This document shows positions 1 to 11,585 of a DNA stretch of 64,000 bases, one piece after another. Under the pieces are notes generated by a model. The model ran no database searches, was not told the origin of the DNA, and was given only the letters and a program-made list of their open reading frames with translations. The position numbers were made by a program, and so were the translations under genes. The stretch is taken from NCBI GenBank assembly GCA_009363875.1, contig CM018685.1:63778593-63842592 (forward strand), in the 5' to 3' direction. The stretch is from Mikania micrantha (taxonomy: Eukaryota; Streptophyta; Magnoliopsida; Asterales; Asteraceae). How positions within the stretch are numbered: the stretch's first letter is position 1; every line of letters starts with the position of its first letter.

Positions 1-840
1 TTACTATTTTTTATAATCATAACATATAATTTTCTATACGTGTGTATGCCGTTATAAATATTTATAAGTTGCACTAATTAATAACTTAATAATTAACTAG
101 TTAATAAATTAAGATAAAAGTTACATACAAATGGATACACATTCAATGTTGTGTAAAACTATAAGGAACTTTTTTTAATAAATTAATTAATTTCTTACAA
201 AATTCTCTTTTCAAAAAATAAAATCAATATAAAACTTAAATTAGTATTTAATATATATATATAAATATAATAAAAGCTCCAACTTATAACAAGAGTTTAC
301 ACAATAGAAACTAAATTAACAAGTTTATAAGATTGCTATTTTATTTATAAAAAGTGTGTGTAAGTGCTTGCCAACCCGACTATACGTTAATTTCATAATT
401 TATTTGTAATTTTAAGTTTATATTTTGTTTACAATAATTACCGCGACTTTTATTATAAGAAATATATCTAGATATTCTACTAAATAAAAATTTCTAGAAA
501 TATATATGTTATGTTTTTAAAGCATCTCAACTTTGGTTTTCTTCTTCTCTTTTTTATTAAATGCATTTCGTATTAAATAATAATATTAAATATACTTTTT
601 ATACATTTTTAAATTTAAAAAGAATTTTTAATACATTAAAAATATATTAATATTAAAAAACATATTAAAAAAAAAACAAATTATGAAAGAAACAAACTTT
701 GAAAAACTTAGTGTTTAAAGAAATAATAAAATTATTGTATTACTTAAAGTATTAAATTATACAAATTTTAATAATATTTTAGATTAGAAAATCTTCTTAT
801 ATTATTTAAATTTTCATTGATAACTATTTATAATATTTTT
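1..840. other. AT-rich intergenic stretch
   Basis: No open reading frame, RNA gene or clear terminal repeat is visible here. The sequence is very AT-rich with short A and T runs. Confidence 0.6.
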
Positions 841-2087
841 TATTCAACCCTCATCTTTTGTTACAACCCACTAACCATCATCCAATTGTTACTTTAAAAA
901 TGTAAGTGTATAGGATGGTGACACGTGTCAGATTCCTTTTTTTTTCTTTTTTTTAATATAAAGGGCATTTAAGACATTTGTTATTTAAGTAAAGTTTACC
1001 CCATTTTTTTTAAACATTCATAACTTTTTTTATACTATATTATTTTTTTAAAAAAATTGCACCATTATACTCGTCTCATTTTTCTCTTTAATTTCGTTAT
1101 AGTCTCGACTAGTTTTTTTTTTTTTTTTGATGTCATGTATTTACATCATTGTAACGAGCTTAAATATAGCAAATTAATTAGAAATTTTTTCTAACAATGA
1201 TAAATTACAGTAATGTAACAAAAAATGAAGTAATGTAACACAAAATGAAGTCATTTACAATGACATAATTAACGGTGACGTAACACATTATTTTTTTTTC
1301 TCTAACAATGATAATTACAATGATAAATTACAGTGATGTAAATAGAACACATTATTTTGATTTTTTTCTCTCATAATGATAATTATAGTGATGTAATTTA
1401 TCGTTGTTCGAAAAAAATTTAAACTAATTTGTTGTCAATGTAAATTACATCACTGTAATTTAAACCAAATTCACCGAAAAAAACAGAAACCGAATTTTAC
1501 GTCAATGATAATTACAATGATAAATTACAGTGATTTAATAGAACACATTATTTTGATTTTTTTCTCTCACAATGATAATTATAGTGATGTAATTTATCAT
1601 TGTTCGAAAAAAATTTAAACTAATTTGTTGTCAATGTAAATTACATCACTGTAATTTAAACCAAATTCACCGAAAAAAACCGAAACCGAATTTTACGTCA
1701 ATGTAAATTACATCACGATAAATTACGTCAATGTAAATTACATCACTGTAATTTATCATTTTTAAAAAATATTCAAATAAATTTGTTATATTTAACCTCG
1801 TTACAATGATGTAAATATAGGGCATTTAAAAAAAGTAAAAAAAATTAGTCGAGACTATAACGGAATTAAAGAGAAAAATGAGACGAATATAATGGTGCAA
1901 TTTTTTTTAAAAAATAATATATTATAAAAAAGTTATTAATGTTTAAAAAAGAGGGGGGGAAACTTATAAGAGGTAAAATGACTATGATGCCCTTTTTAAT
2001 ATTTTAATGTAATGCTTATGTGTAAGTTTATAATTGGTTTAAATGGGTTATGTAGTTGTAGCAAAAGATGAGGGTTATTTTTTATAC

Positions 2088-2095
<8 letters not shown>
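841..2095. mobile_element. TA-microsatellite foldback element, copy A
   Basis: The two ends are inverted copies: the left reads AACCCTCATCTTTTG and the right reads CAAAAGATGAGGGTT, and similarity continues inward for some 300 bp. A related copy lies at 16156-17218 on the same strand. The right end abuts a (TA)n run. The inside is packed with short inverted motifs such as TTACATCACTGTAA and TGATGTAA. A roughly 195-bp block is duplicated in tandem (about 1305-1500 and 1500-1700), which accounts for the length difference from the 1063-bp copy B. No coding capacity is seen, so this is a non-autonomous foldback/MITE. The 5' edge is approximate because no (TA)n is preserved there. Confidence 0.8.

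Positions 2096-2126
<31 letters not shown>
2095..2126. repeat. (TA)n microsatellite
   Basis: About 15 TA units immediately follow the foldback element; they may be its target or be expanded from it. Confidence 0.9.
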
Positions 2127-2129
<3 letters not shown>

Positions 2130-2173
2130 TGGGTTGTGTTAATTGTGTATGTGAATGTGAGTATGTCTTAACT

Positions 2174-2183
2174 CTTATATAAG
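2174..2183 (+). promoter_or_regulatory. TATA-like box before gag-like ORF
   Basis: The palindrome CTTATATAAG lies about 100 bp before the ATG at 2285, at a plausible distance for a plant TATA box with a short leader. No transcript evidence is available. Confidence 0.4.
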
Positions 2184-2284
2184 AAACAGACTTGATGCAT
2201 TCTATTTTCATTCATCATCCCATTCCCTGAGGCCCAAACCAGGCACTCTAAGAATTGAAGCCATTCAATTCTAACCTTGAAACA

Positions 2285-2749
2285 ATGTCAACAACAGCAT
2301 CTTCTTCGTCACCATCATTCAGTAAATACCCACAACCGCTTTACAAAGATTATGATCTCCACTACATCCCCAAACTCAATTACTTCAATGTAAACTACTG
2401 GAAACTAGCCATGGATGACTATATAGAGGCCAACGGTCTCATTGGCTTCATCAATGGCAGCATCACTCCGCCACCAGAGATGATCAACGACGAAAATGAA
2501 CAACAGTTGCATTGGATCGACCAACCGGATTACATGCAATGGAAGCAGATGGATGATCAGGTACAACTTTTAATCTTGTCAACCTTTCAAGATGGCTTCT
2601 GGGCAACCCTGTCTAGTAGATATACTGGAAAGACTGCAGCTGAATTGTGGAGTTTTATCATCCAAAATGTTCCTCGACTTCCTCTGATGACTCATCCTGA
2701 TCGCAGTAAGAAATACTTCACCCACCCTTACGTACTGTCCATTTTGTGA
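2285..2749 (+). CDS. Truncated Copia-type gag-like protein
   Basis: This 154-residue ORF matches the N-terminal half of Copia gag proteins (Retrotran_gag_3/UBN2 type). The sequence shows the pattern KLNYFNVNYWKLAMDDYI near residue 30, GLIGFINGS near 52, a conserved Trp/Asp stretch (YMQWKQMDDQV) near 85, and TAAELW near 122. The usual C-terminal half of gag, the zinc knuckle and all of pol are missing; after residue 140 the sequence no longer looks like gag and soon stops. The ATG at 2285 is chosen because upstream in-frame codons contain no other ATG. No LTRs were found around it. It is either a dead retroelement fragment or a gag-derived host gene; the TATA-like box upstream keeps the second option open. 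Confidence 0.55.
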   Translation: MSTTASSSSPSFSKYPQPLYKDYDLHYIPKLNYFNVNYWKLAMDDYIEANGLIGFINGSITPPPEMINDENEQQLHWIDQPDYMQWKQMDDQVQLLILSTFQDGFWATLSSRYTGKTAAELWSFIIQNVPRLPLMTHPDRSKKYFTHPYVLSIL

Positions 2750-2764
2750 TGCTACATTTCAGAT

Positions 2765-2900
2765 TCATTTGTATGCTCGTTTTTCGGTCCGTAGTGTTAA
2801 TTTTTCGACCGAAAGGTTTTTTTTTGTTTTAAGTATTCGCCTCTTTGCTTCAAAAAATTAACATGTGTTGTGGGGTTACCGTGAATTTCCGTCCCTCTAC
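2765..2900 (-). repeat. Dispersed repeat, inverted partner of 8697-8835
   Basis: Read on the minus strand this matches 8697-8835: both contain GTTAATTTTTTGAAG and CGAAAAATTAACACTACGG with similar spacing. The two lie about 6 kb apart in opposite orientation. Confidence 0.7.
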
Positions 2901-2969
2901 TGTTTGTATCATCAAGTTGTTAAATTTCTCCGTATTTTAAAATTTAAAAATCAAACCAAATTGTTAAGC

Positions 2970-3242
2970 CTAGAAATCTTGACCCAAATCAAGAAAAATA
3001 TGTTGGTTTGGGTGAACAAATATTGTAATTTAGGTTGAAATGTGTAACACTATAACATACAACGGCTTGAGATGTGTAAGATCTTAAAACAATGTGGGTC
3101 AAGATCAGTAACCTAAAAACTATGTTAATAGAATTGATTCAAATGGATATAAATTAATAATAATATGTTTAATGAGAAAATTACAAAAATTATCAAAATA
3201 GTCTATTTGTTTAGTTACCACTCATTTTAACTTAAACTATAT
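2970..3242 (+). mobile_element. hAT-type MITE, left part (split)
   Basis: This matches the left two thirds of the MITE family whose cleanest members are 10158-10430 and 56153-56558 (shared phrases such as TTGGTTTGGGTGA and TCTATTTGTTTA). The right part, with CTGATTTTGCTTAAAAC and ending TTTTGTCAGGCTTA, resumes at about 4325-4424. The roughly 1.08 kb between them looks like a later insertion. Confidence 0.6.
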
Positions 3243-4324
3243 AAACAAACACTGCAACAATTAAATGATTTAGCAACGACAAAATTCGTCGCTATAAGGG
3301 GAGAAAATAGTCCCTATAGGCTATATCGACAACATTTAGTCGCAAGAACGCCTTCTCTATTGCAAAAATGATGTCCCTATAGGCTATATCGACAACATTT
3401 ACAAAAATGATTTTCCGTTAAATAAAAAAAATCAAAAAAATACTTAAAGACATTATGAATTAATATTTAAAAAGAATTTTTAATATTTAACCGTTCAAGC
3501 TATAACGACAACAAATCGCCGCTATAGCTTAAATAAATTTAATTCATTTTTTCAGATTTTACAACTGAAACCACATTTAAAACCTACTTATTATCTGCTA
3601 TAAAACCTACTTAAAATCTGCTAATAAAATTATGACAAAGCATAGGAAATTAAGTTCCGACAACAACCGGAACGATGATTATCCGAATACAAATACAAAT
3701 CCATGTTTAAAACCACAAATCCAATTTAGACGACAAAAGAAAATAAGTTTATCCAAATACAACCAATCCAACTTACAAGTAAGTAGTATAGTGGTTAAAG
3801 TGGAGGAGAGACAACTTAAAGGTCTCAAGTTTAATTTTCACTTAGGGCAATTTTCCTTGGAGGCCACCGACCTGGTTGCTTGAGGTCGTGATTTACCTGT
3901 TTCTCACGATTAGTCGGGTACGATGGTTTACCACGTAAGTGGGTTCCCACGGTTATAAAAAAAACCAATCCATGTTTATCAAAATATATCCAAACAAAGT
4001 GAAATGCATATTCGGTTCCCACGGTTATATAAAAAAAAACAACCAATCCATGTTTATCAAAATACATCCAAACAAAGTGAAATACATATTCAGTTCCCAC
4101 GGTTATAAAAAAAACAACCAATCCATGTTTATCAAAATACATCCAAACAAAGTGAAATACATATTCACTCTCATCATCGGTTTCATTTTCATCAACGAAA
4201 GGACGGTACGACGAGTCATCATCTTTCTGCATTGAAAGGAGTGCATCTATTTTGCGATGCATCCTTTGGTTGATTTTTTATTGTTCTTGGCGCCGCGCGT
4301 TTGATTATCATAATTCTTCTTGCA
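3243..4324. mobile_element. Insertion inside the MITE, possibly CACTA-like
   Basis: The left edge begins ACTGCAACAA and is followed by several copies of a CGACAACA...TCGC(C)GCTATAG-type motif (3275-3530), resembling subterminal repeats of CACTA transposons. A matching right terminus was not convincingly found. The right part contains the three-copy tandem array at 3943-4167 and, on the minus strand, a short acidic reading frame (about 4262-4165) that runs into the array. No transposase motif is visible. The CACTA assignment is tentative. Confidence 0.35.
3943..4167. repeat. Three-copy 72-78 bp tandem repeat
   Basis: Units begin with GTTCCCACGGTTAT at 3943, 4015 and 4093 and end near CATATTC(G/A). 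They differ mainly in the length of an A-run. Read on the minus strand the array stays open and encodes a repeated block of about 25 residues, probably by chance. Confidence 0.85.
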
Positions 4325-4424
4325 AATCCTAACCATTTAAACACAAACTGATTTTGCTTAAAACTCATCCTAACCCGCTACCCAACTCACCTATTTTGTC
4401 AGGCTTACCAATCGTTAATCGGCC
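4325..4424 (+). mobile_element. hAT-type MITE, right part (split)
   Basis: Continues the element begun at 2970-3242 and ends with the family's right terminus TTTTGTCAGGCTTA. Confidence 0.6.
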
Positions 4425-4682
4425 TCAACTCTCAATGAGAGTTGTATATGAACTACAAAACATCAATTCCAAGGATCATTCTCTAAGTTGTTAATATATC
4501 TTTTTTATACAGTTTTCAATCTACATATACTATTAGTTGATACAACTTTTTCCTATAAAATATCGAATCACATATTTATTTTTGTTAATCATACATTATG
4601 GCAAAATATTGAACCCAATGGTTTTCTTAGTTGGTATATCTGAATACATTTATTTATATGCATGGTGTATATATATAAACAG

Positions 4683-7600
4683 TCTCATACCAAACACCAG
4701 AAGGGCAGAACTTGGTTCGGTATAATTTACCGTTGTTCAAGGCTTGTGTTGAAAGCAATATGAAAGATTTGCAAGAAATATTGGATAAAAGCCCAAATGT
4801 GGTGAGGGATTTCATCACAGGAGCCTGTGAAACAGCATTGATAGTTGCATGTCACAGGAACATGAATACCAATTTCGTGGAGAAGCTTATAAGCTTGATG
4901 TCACCACAAGATTTGGCTATGCAAACTAGCTTTGGCAGGACAGCTATGTTTGGAGCTGCTGTTGTTGGGAATGTTGAGGCAATGAAGATGATGGTGGATA
5001 AGAATCCTGATCTTCCAAACATTACTGACATTTATAATCAACTACCAATTCATACTGCTGCAATGGCAGGTGAAAAACATTCGGTTCACTACCTCCTACA
5101 AGTTACAGGTAAAGACTTTATCGAGTCGAAAAGGTTCACTCTTGTGCATGCGCTCATATCAGGTGGATTCTATGGTGAGTTTTGAAACATATAATTAATA
5201 TTGTGTTTCTTTTTAAATTCATAGGAAAATATTAACTATATTTTTGTAGATATATGTCTATCTTTGCTTCAACGTTATCCTGAGCTTGCTGTCTATGGGG
5301 TTTCACCTTTAGAAACACTAACTTATAGGCATTCTGCGTTTCTTAGCGGTGCCAATTTTAGCTTCTGGCAGCAAAAGATCTACTTATGTAAGTATCCATG
5401 CATGAATCTTGATAATTAATTTGGGAATTAGTTCCTGCATGTAGCATTGATCTTGTTAATTAGCTTTTGATGATATTTATATATAGGGGTTCGATCCAAT
5501 AGGAAGAAAATTTTGTTTAATAATAGTAGAAACCAATAAAGTTTGTCATGTGTCATGTTAAAAACATAAATACCGTATAAAAAAACAAAATCCAGTTTTA
5601 AAAAATATCTAGTACAAAAAAAACATAAAATTCAGTACAAAAAAAAAACAAAAATACAGTAAAACAAAATAAAAAATCTAGTGCAAAAAAGCAAAAATAC
5701 AGTAAAAAAACAAAAATCAAATACAAAAAAATACAAAAAAAATATAATTCTATTACAAAAAATAATATGTATGCCTAAATTATCATTTATTTTTTTTAGC
5801 ATGTCACATGCAAATTTATATTGGTTCATACTCTTCTTAGGTAAAAATATCTTCTTATTTATTTTTTTTTAACGTCAAAAGAGACTTTATTAATCACCAA
5901 ATATCATGACTAGCAAGTTACTAGCATGAGAACCTTTTACAAAGCCTTCATTGTTGGTAACTTGATTAATTGTTCCAAGAAACCATATGCATTATTAACT
6001 CTTGGGATTGGATTTCTAATGCAATGTAGATTTACCAGAGGGTGATCAGGAAAGGCCCTTCGACCAATATAATAATATTTATGATGTCGAGAATCCTAAT
6101 ATGGAAGTTGAAAAAGGTATCTACAATTATTCTCCTCCATGCCACAATTTGATTATAAACATAACCCTGGTCACCTATTTTAAAACATAAACTCATATAT
6201 TTCATACTTTATAGGTATTAATATGTATATAAAGACATGACAATCTTGACTCAAAGTAAGATAAATGAATTGGTTTGGGTGAGTAATTATTGTATTTTAG
6301 GTTGAAATGAGTAGCATCGTAACATATAATGGGTTAAGAGAGTAACACCATAATATAATGTGGGTCAAGATGGGTAACTTAAAAACTATGAAAATAGAAT
6401 AGATTCAAACGGGTAAGAATTATCAATAATATATTTGATGATAAAATTACTAAAGATTATGCAAATAATCTATTTGTTTACTTACAACTCATTTTAACTT
6501 AACGAAATTGATGTTTTTTTTAAAAACGACTCATTTAGATTCTAACTGATTTTGCTTAAAACCCATCATGACTCACACTCATCCTGACCCGAACCTGTTC
6601 TAACACTGACCCGAACCCATTCTGACCCGTTACCCGACCCAACCTGACCCAACCCGCCTATTTTGCTAGGCTTATGTGTGCTACTATATTTCTGTTAAAA
6701 TTAATTTAGTCCATAGATCATATCATAATACTCTTAAACCTAGTACTAACTAACTAACTACATTGTATTAACATCTCTGTTTCTCTAATACTCTCGAAGT
6801 CTATTATGTCACACGTGGGCTTGCTATTCTTTTGTATTCTTTCTATAATCCTAGAATCATTATTGGCTATGGAACATTTTCCCAATATTTAACGTTCATA
6901 TCTTCATAACTTGCTTCATTCTTGACTATAGAACATTTTCTAATATTGGATGTTCATATCTTGTGGTCAGCTTCTATGACAAAGACAAAGTGGAGCTCAA
7001 TGTTTTGGCAAATCATTGGAAATTTTTGTAAGTTCAACGACTCATCATCGCATTATATTCTTGCATTGCATCATGCATCACAAGTATAATATTGTTTCAT
7101 GTTTCGAAAACAAACCATGAAATAAAAAGGAAAATCCGATGAACAATGGGTCCACGAGAAGCTGACCAACTTAGGCTTATTGTCAATTATCCTTGCCTTT
7201 CATTCCTGAAAAAGATTGTTTTTATGACTTGAATACATGACGTTCTGGTCTCATGGCAATAACATTACCATTGCTCCAAAACTCGATAAACAAAACCTCA
7301 ATAAGGATGGCAATAGAACAAGTTTGGGTTAGATATTGATAATCTCAGTCTCATACCTGATTGTAAACTCGTGTTAAATGTTTGACCCAATACCAATCAC
7401 GTAATTAGTAGTTAAATGTTTGACCCAATACCAACTTCGTAATTAATTACTAGTTAAATGTTTCGATGAAAGACAATGATTCGTGAAATGCAGTTCCAGA
7501 GATCAAGCATATCCAAAAGAAAAAAGTGATGCATACTCAAGCTCTTCAACTCCTTAGATTCATTTGCAGTGAAATAGCGAAATTGGATAGTAAAATGGTA

Positions 7601-10600
7601 AGAGATCTTATTGGACAATCGCTACAAGTAGCGGCAGCTATGGGGAATGTTGAGGTTGTTGAAGAGATATTGATTTCCTTTCCAAATGCAATTTATCTGA
7701 TGAATATGAACAAACTTGGTGTATTCCAAATCGCAATTTCATATCGAAAGGCAAATGTCTTCAATCTCCTATACCAAATCACAACACAACGCCATCTTTT
7801 GTTGACCCAACGCGATGCAGCTTATAACACTTCCTTGCACTTGGCTGCATATTTGGTTGGAGGAACTAATGATGAAGCTAGTCTTGATCTCAGATCAAGT
7901 GCACCGGGTGCGGCTCTTCAATTGCAACGGGAACTACAATGGTTTAAGGTAAATATTAGAGTGAATAATGTGTGGAATAAATTTATAGTCCACTTATCTC
8001 ATTTAATGTTAATTTAATAATTTTATTATTTTATACATATGTTAATTTCAAGATCCATATACTTAAATGGTATTTTTTAAGAAAACATGACCATTTTCAG
8101 AATTTGTAAGAATTTTTTAACTTTCAATCCTACATACTATAACAATATAAAAACATAATATAATGTGAAGAGAGAGAAAAAAAAAGAAGAAAAAGTAAAT
8201 TGTTGCTTTTGTCTCTAGGATTTGAGCATACTTATGCTTTTTAGCTTTTATGTAGTTTAGTCATTTACATATTATATTTTTAGAATTGTTTTCATTTCAA
8301 TCCAACTCTCTAATACCATTTAATTTTCTATGAACCTTTTATCATTTGATCAAAACATCCTTAATATATTAAAAAAATAAACAATAATAACAAAAATAAT
8401 AATAATATAAACCCTACTCATCTCCTTTTTTTTTGCTAGATCACCCCAACCATCATTCATCGTTTGTCACCAATGTTATTCCACACCAACATTGACAACC
8501 ACCACTAATCAATGTCTCATCTTCGAAAACCACCATCTATTGCCACATCTCCAACAACCATCACCATTCATTGATGACCGGCTACGAATATGATCAAAGC
8601 TCTTAAACCACCTTCCTACAATCCTACACCACCCATCCAGAGCCCAATACCACCACCATTCACTTCTCTCTCTCTCTCCTCCAGTGGCGAAGCTTGGTCG
8701 ATTTGAGAGGGGGGCGGAAATTTTTGTAACCCAGAATACGTGTTAATTTTTTGAAGCCAGAGGACGAAACCCCTATTTTTAACTAAAAATCGCATTTCGG
8801 CCGAAAAATTAACACTACGGGCGGAAAAACAGGGGGCGTCGCCCCTGCTCCTCCTTGAAGGAATATCCAACCACAACCCTTCTATGATCGCTCATCAGAA
8901 GTCGTGGCCATCATCGCTTGAATCGGTTAATTCGATTTAATTTCTTATTATATTTTATATATACACATAAATATATATAATTTTCAATATAGTAGGCGAT
9001 GTTTACTTCATATTAATATTGTCTGCTCCAATATTGTACATTAAAGTACCAAAAAAATTGTGATTAAAAACCAGAGTAAGACGAAAATTGAAAAGAAATA
9101 TTTCGATTTTATCATTTCGTTACTACGAGTGAATTTTGAACCTATTTCTTTATGAATTTATGTGATTAAAATAGATATAAATATATGTGAAGAAGATGTT
9201 ATGTCATATAATTATACAAAACACTTAAGTTATTTTGTAAAAAAGTTAAAAACAACGTCTATATTTGTTAACTATTGAACGGAAAGTTAAAAAAAAGTTA
9301 ACACTTCCATCATCACTTTCCTTTTTGTTCTGCGATGCTCGAAATTTGCTCGACGCTCTCTCGAAAAATGTTCGGAGTGGAAATACGCCCGTTTGATTTC
9401 AGCTCGGTTGAAAAGCGCTCAGTTAGGTTCGATTCGATTTGCAAACGAACTGAGCACGAGCAAAGGTATGTTCGGTTCAGTTCAGCTCGTGAACGGCCGT
9501 ATTCATCATCAAAGGACCATTACCTTGGGGAAAGAGGTGGTTGCCGCAAGAGATAACCGGAGAACTGTAAAAAGTCGGCTTGGTTGCCCACTTTTCAATT
9601 GCTCTCTCTTGGAGACACACTATTGTGTGTTTTTGAGTTAGGAACAAATGAGTTAAACTATGTCAAAGGATCTCTTTTTAAGATTTGAGGTATTTTGTTT
9701 AAATTTCAAAAAAAAAAAAAAGTTAACTAAAAATCAAGCAATGTTAGAGAGTTGGATTGAAATGACAACAATTTTGAAACTATAATGCTTAAATGACGAA
9801 AAATTAAAAAAAGAAAATTGCAGATAAGTGCAACTATGCTCAAAAGTTGAATACTGGCATGATTCTTCATCCAATTCATATATTATCTAAATAATAATAG
9901 TACATACCTCTAAATTAGTAAAACTCTTTAAGTTTTCAAGTTAAGTGAAATAATAAAAACTCCACACATTAAAGAAATATAAAAAAAATACGCAAATAGA
10001 TTATTTGAAATACCAATATGTGAAATTTAAAACCTGTTATCTAGCAATGTAGAGATTATAATACTTAAGACCTAACCAACTTCTAAATTAGGAAATCATT
10101 TACTATTTTTAACATGTTTTTTTCACATTTTAAAACTAAGAGTTGGAAACAAATTCTTAGAGATGGCAATCGATCTTCACTCAAATCAAAACAAATGGGT
10201 TGGTTTGGGTGAACATATATGATGACAAAATCACTAAAACTTATCCTACTGAACTATTTGTTTACTTCCAACACATTTAGGCTTAAAACAAATTGATGTT
10301 TTTAAAAAAAATCCATTTTGATCCAAACTGTTTTTGTTTTAAAACCCGTTTTGACCCGCACCCATCCTGACCCAAACATGTTCTGACCCATTTCCCAAAC
10401 ATATCCAACCCGCCCATTTTGTCAGGCTTACAAATTCTACGTGTTAAAAACACACACATGTAACTTTTATAAAGAATTACTCAAAAGATATGATATGTGT
10501 TAAACATTGTGTGATTTGTAATGTAGTATTATTAATTAGAAGTCTGAGCAACATGTTGAAATTTCAAAATGCAGGTTGGCGACTGATCAGTGTTTAGTAA

Positions 10601-11267
10601 ACGATTAGTTGGTTTAAACATAACGAATTAAAGAATCATATATTTATGACAGGTGGTTAAAGAACTATCATGGCCTCAAGATCAAGAAGAAAGGAATATG
10701 TTTAACAAGACACCAGCAACAGTATTTACCGAGACACATGAAAACTTAGCAAGAGAAGGTGAGCAATGGATGAAAGATAGAGCTAACTCTGGTATAATCG
10801 TAGCAACACTCATTGCTACCATTATGTTTTCCTCTGCAATTACCGTACCTGGTGGAAGCAACGGTAGTAATGGCTTGCCCATATTCACAAACAAACAAGC
10901 CTTCATTGTGTTTGCAGTCTCAGACGCGCTCGCGCTCTTTATGTCAGCTTCTTCTATGTTAATGTTCTTGGGCATACTGACCGCACGATACGCGGTCCAA
11001 GATTTTCTCTACTCGCTACCAAAGAGATTGATAATCGCGCTTCTTACCCTCTTCCTCTCAATCATATTCATGATGATATCTTTTACATCCATACTTTATC
11101 TGGTCTTTGGAGAGGAAAAGAGATGGGTGCTTGGGCTTGTGTCTTCAATGGCTACCATACCCGTGCTTCTGTTTGCATTGATGCAGTTTAACCCTCTTTT
11201 GGACATCATTTCATCCACATATGGTACTGGAATATTTGGTAAGCGCGGGGAGAGAATTATCATGTAA
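4683..11267 (+). CDS. Ankyrin-repeat PGG-domain membrane protein (ITN1/ACD6-like)
   Basis: Spliced gene. Exons with matching phases: about 4683-5174, 5250-5387, 6030-6116, 6971-7027, 7494-7948 and 10653-11267 (stop). Each junction has GT/AG borders and joins in frame, giving about 612 visible residues. The first and fifth exons carry ankyrin-like helices (LFKACVESNM, TAMFGAAVVGNVEAM, LQVAAAMGNVEVVEEI, NTSLHLAAYL). The last exon carries the PGG domain: ANSGIIVATLIATIMF, VPGGSNGSNGLP, then three further hydrophobic membrane segments. Plant relatives are plasma-membrane or endomembrane proteins in defence, cell-death and salt signalling. The true start is not found: the reading frame opens just before an acceptor (AAACAG at 4677-4682), so a first exon probably lies upstream or has been lost. 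The last intron (2.7 kb) holds two mobile elements. The coding sequence found shows no break. Confidence 0.85.
5480..5870. repeat. Low-complexity block in intron 2
   Basis: The block starts with TATATATAGGGGTTCG, resembling the ends of the TA-targeting elements, then becomes a degenerate run of about 10-25 bp units of the form CAGTACAAAAAAACAAAAAT. No coding content is seen; it lies in the second intron of the ankyrin-PGG gene. Confidence 0.5.
6230..6673 (+). mobile_element. hAT-type MITE copy in intron 3
   Basis: Full-length member of the family at 10158-10430 and 56153-56558, with the same right end (TTTTGCTAGGCTTA) and the typical run of GACCC/ACCCG motifs before it (here partly duplicated, 6575-6650). 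The target duplication is not clear. Confidence 0.7.
8697..8835 (+). repeat. Dispersed repeat, partner of 2765-2900
   Basis: See the minus-strand copy near 2.8 kb. The preceding CCAGTGGCGAAGCTTGG resembles the hAT-type terminus seen at 54750, so this may be one end of an old hAT element. Confidence 0.6.
8928..9500 (+). repeat. Dispersed repeat related to 59550-60160 plus 62305-62455
   Basis: The order of shared phrases is the same in both places: TCGATTTAATTTCTTA, ATATATACA(C)ATAAATAT, TATGTGATTA, GATGCTYGAAA, then GAAAAGYGCTCAGTT and ACGAGCAAA. In the second place it is split by the solo LTR at 60161-62304. It has no coding capacity. Confidence 0.65.
10158..10430 (+). mobile_element. hAT-type MITE with 8-bp target duplication
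   Basis: The element begins TAGAGATGGCAA and ends TTTTGTCAGGCTTA; the ends are imperfect inverted repeats. The 8-bp duplication CAAATTCT lies at 10150-10157 and 10431-10438. The hAT superfamily makes 8-bp duplications, and the TAGRGRTGGCAA-type end agrees. At 273 bp it is a shortened family member and non-coding. It sits in the last intron of the ankyrin-PGG gene. Confidence 0.85.
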
Positions 11268-11585
11268 ACACTATGCATGATAAGCTGATTAATTTGCTTT
11301 TTGTTAACTCAATCGTTAAATATATGATGATTTACTACTATGTAAAGAACCAAGTTATGCCTTTATTTTGTGAAATATTGTTGGGTTATGTTGTATTTTC
11401 ATTCTTGAGATATAATTATTTGGTAAGCCCAATATTACCACCAGTTGGTATGAATCAGTTGTAAACACTTTGTGGACAAGCTATTTAATTAATTAAGTTT
11501 TTTTTTTTTTTTCAGTTTTCTACGATTCACTACTATGTAACAAAATAAAGACCATTATGTAGGCGTCTTCTATATTGTTATTAAT
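11268..11585. other. 3' flank of the ankyrin-PGG gene
   Basis: AT-rich sequence, likely the 3' untranslated region and downstream spacer. No other feature is visible. Confidence 0.5.

Larger units (their letters stand above)
8205..9850. mobile_element. Long-TIR DNA element in the last intron of the ankyrin-PGG gene
   Basis: About 105 bp at 8221-8325 is repeated inverted at 9735-9848 (shared phrases TTTGAGCATA and TTCAATCCAACTCTCTAA). The 1.6 kb between them has no transposase and contains two other repeats (8697-8835 and 8928-9500), so it is a composite or non-autonomous element. Target duplications were not identified, and the outer edges are approximate. Confidence 0.6.

Noticed and set aside
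1440..1745. Cluster of bZIP-like TTACGTCA sites as an enhancer
   Set aside because: The motifs are part of the self-complementary body of the foldback element and are repeated in copy B; no promoter context.
3831..4262. 143-codon minus-strand ORF with a three-fold peptide repeat
   Set aside because: It reads through the tandem array; the repeated part is a by-product. The acidic N-terminal part has no recognisable domain.
9335..9641. Overlapping small ORFs in the ankyrin gene intron
   Set aside because: They lie in a dispersed repeat whose other copy (60.1/62.3 kb) is not open in the same frame.
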